The notes below the pieces were generated by a model that did no database searches, had not been told where the DNA came from, and was given only the letters and a program-made list of their open reading frames with translations. Below are positions 63,983 to 64,000 of a stretch of 64,000 nt of DNA, piece by piece (the stretch's first letter is position 1; each line of letters starts with the position of its first letter). A program made the position numbers and the translations under genes. The DNA comes from Azolla caroliniana (lineage: Eukaryota > Polypodiophyta), in contig JBHGNT010000012.1 of assembly GCA_043228905.1 (NCBI GenBank), forward strand, positions 4,712,001 through 4,776,000. The letters are read 5' to 3'.

Positions 63983-64000
63983 GTATGTGATACATAGAGT
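63983..64000 (+). other. SUMO: SUMO intron 2, start only
   Basis: GTATGTGATACATAGAGT; a good donor site after GAA. The intron continues past the window edge. Confidence 0.85.

Overview
This window looks like nuclear DNA of a land plant, most likely a flowering plant. The only ordinary host protein gene seen is the start of a SUMO gene at the right edge (62132 onward, two exons and part of a second intron). Almost everything else is nested, decayed retrotransposon sequence, plus one large tandem array of tRNA-Pro copies. The species cannot be named from this sequence.

Layout. 1-12172: a minus-strand Ty3/gypsy element (A), split at 1108-7959 by a GC-rich gypsy element (E1) with both LTRs and a 4-bp target duplication. 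12173-20580: a plus-strand Ty1/copia element (C) with a 5-bp target duplication, carrying three further LTR insertions. 20581-23230: solo LTRs and fragments (K-family LTR, A-family LTR, a probable minus-strand copia LTR). 23230-28510: a minus-strand tRNA-Pro array of 22 near-full-length copies (71-73 nt) and about ten truncated ones, cut by two solo LTRs. 28511-30798: a solo LTR of element B and a copia leader fragment. 30799-44336: plus-strand gypsy element B, interrupted by a truncated copia (D), a K-family solo LTR and three LTRs with 4-bp duplications. 44582-48896: a LINE inserted in a (CT)n tract and itself split by a K-family LTR. 48897-57780: a minus-strand gypsy (F) holding a captured piece of copia C and a complete-ended but defective copia (G). 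57786-61310: a decayed minus-strand gypsy (H) with another A-family LTR. 61311-62131: microsatellites and the SUMO 5' flank. 62132-64000: SUMO.

How it fits together. Insertion order can be read from interrupted reading frames. Removing each insert plus one target-duplication copy rejoins the homologous frame of its host element. Six insertions (E1 and five solo LTRs) share TGTCRTG-like starts, CA ends and 4-bp duplications that contain CG in the middle. Four of them hit ACGT. They look like one lineage with a target preference. The tRNA-Pro array and this LTR group are the two most unusual features.

Limits. All structures were read by eye. No alignment, tRNA scan, repeat library or expression evidence was available. 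Boundaries marked by target duplications are good to a few bases; boundaries of decayed fragments are approximate.
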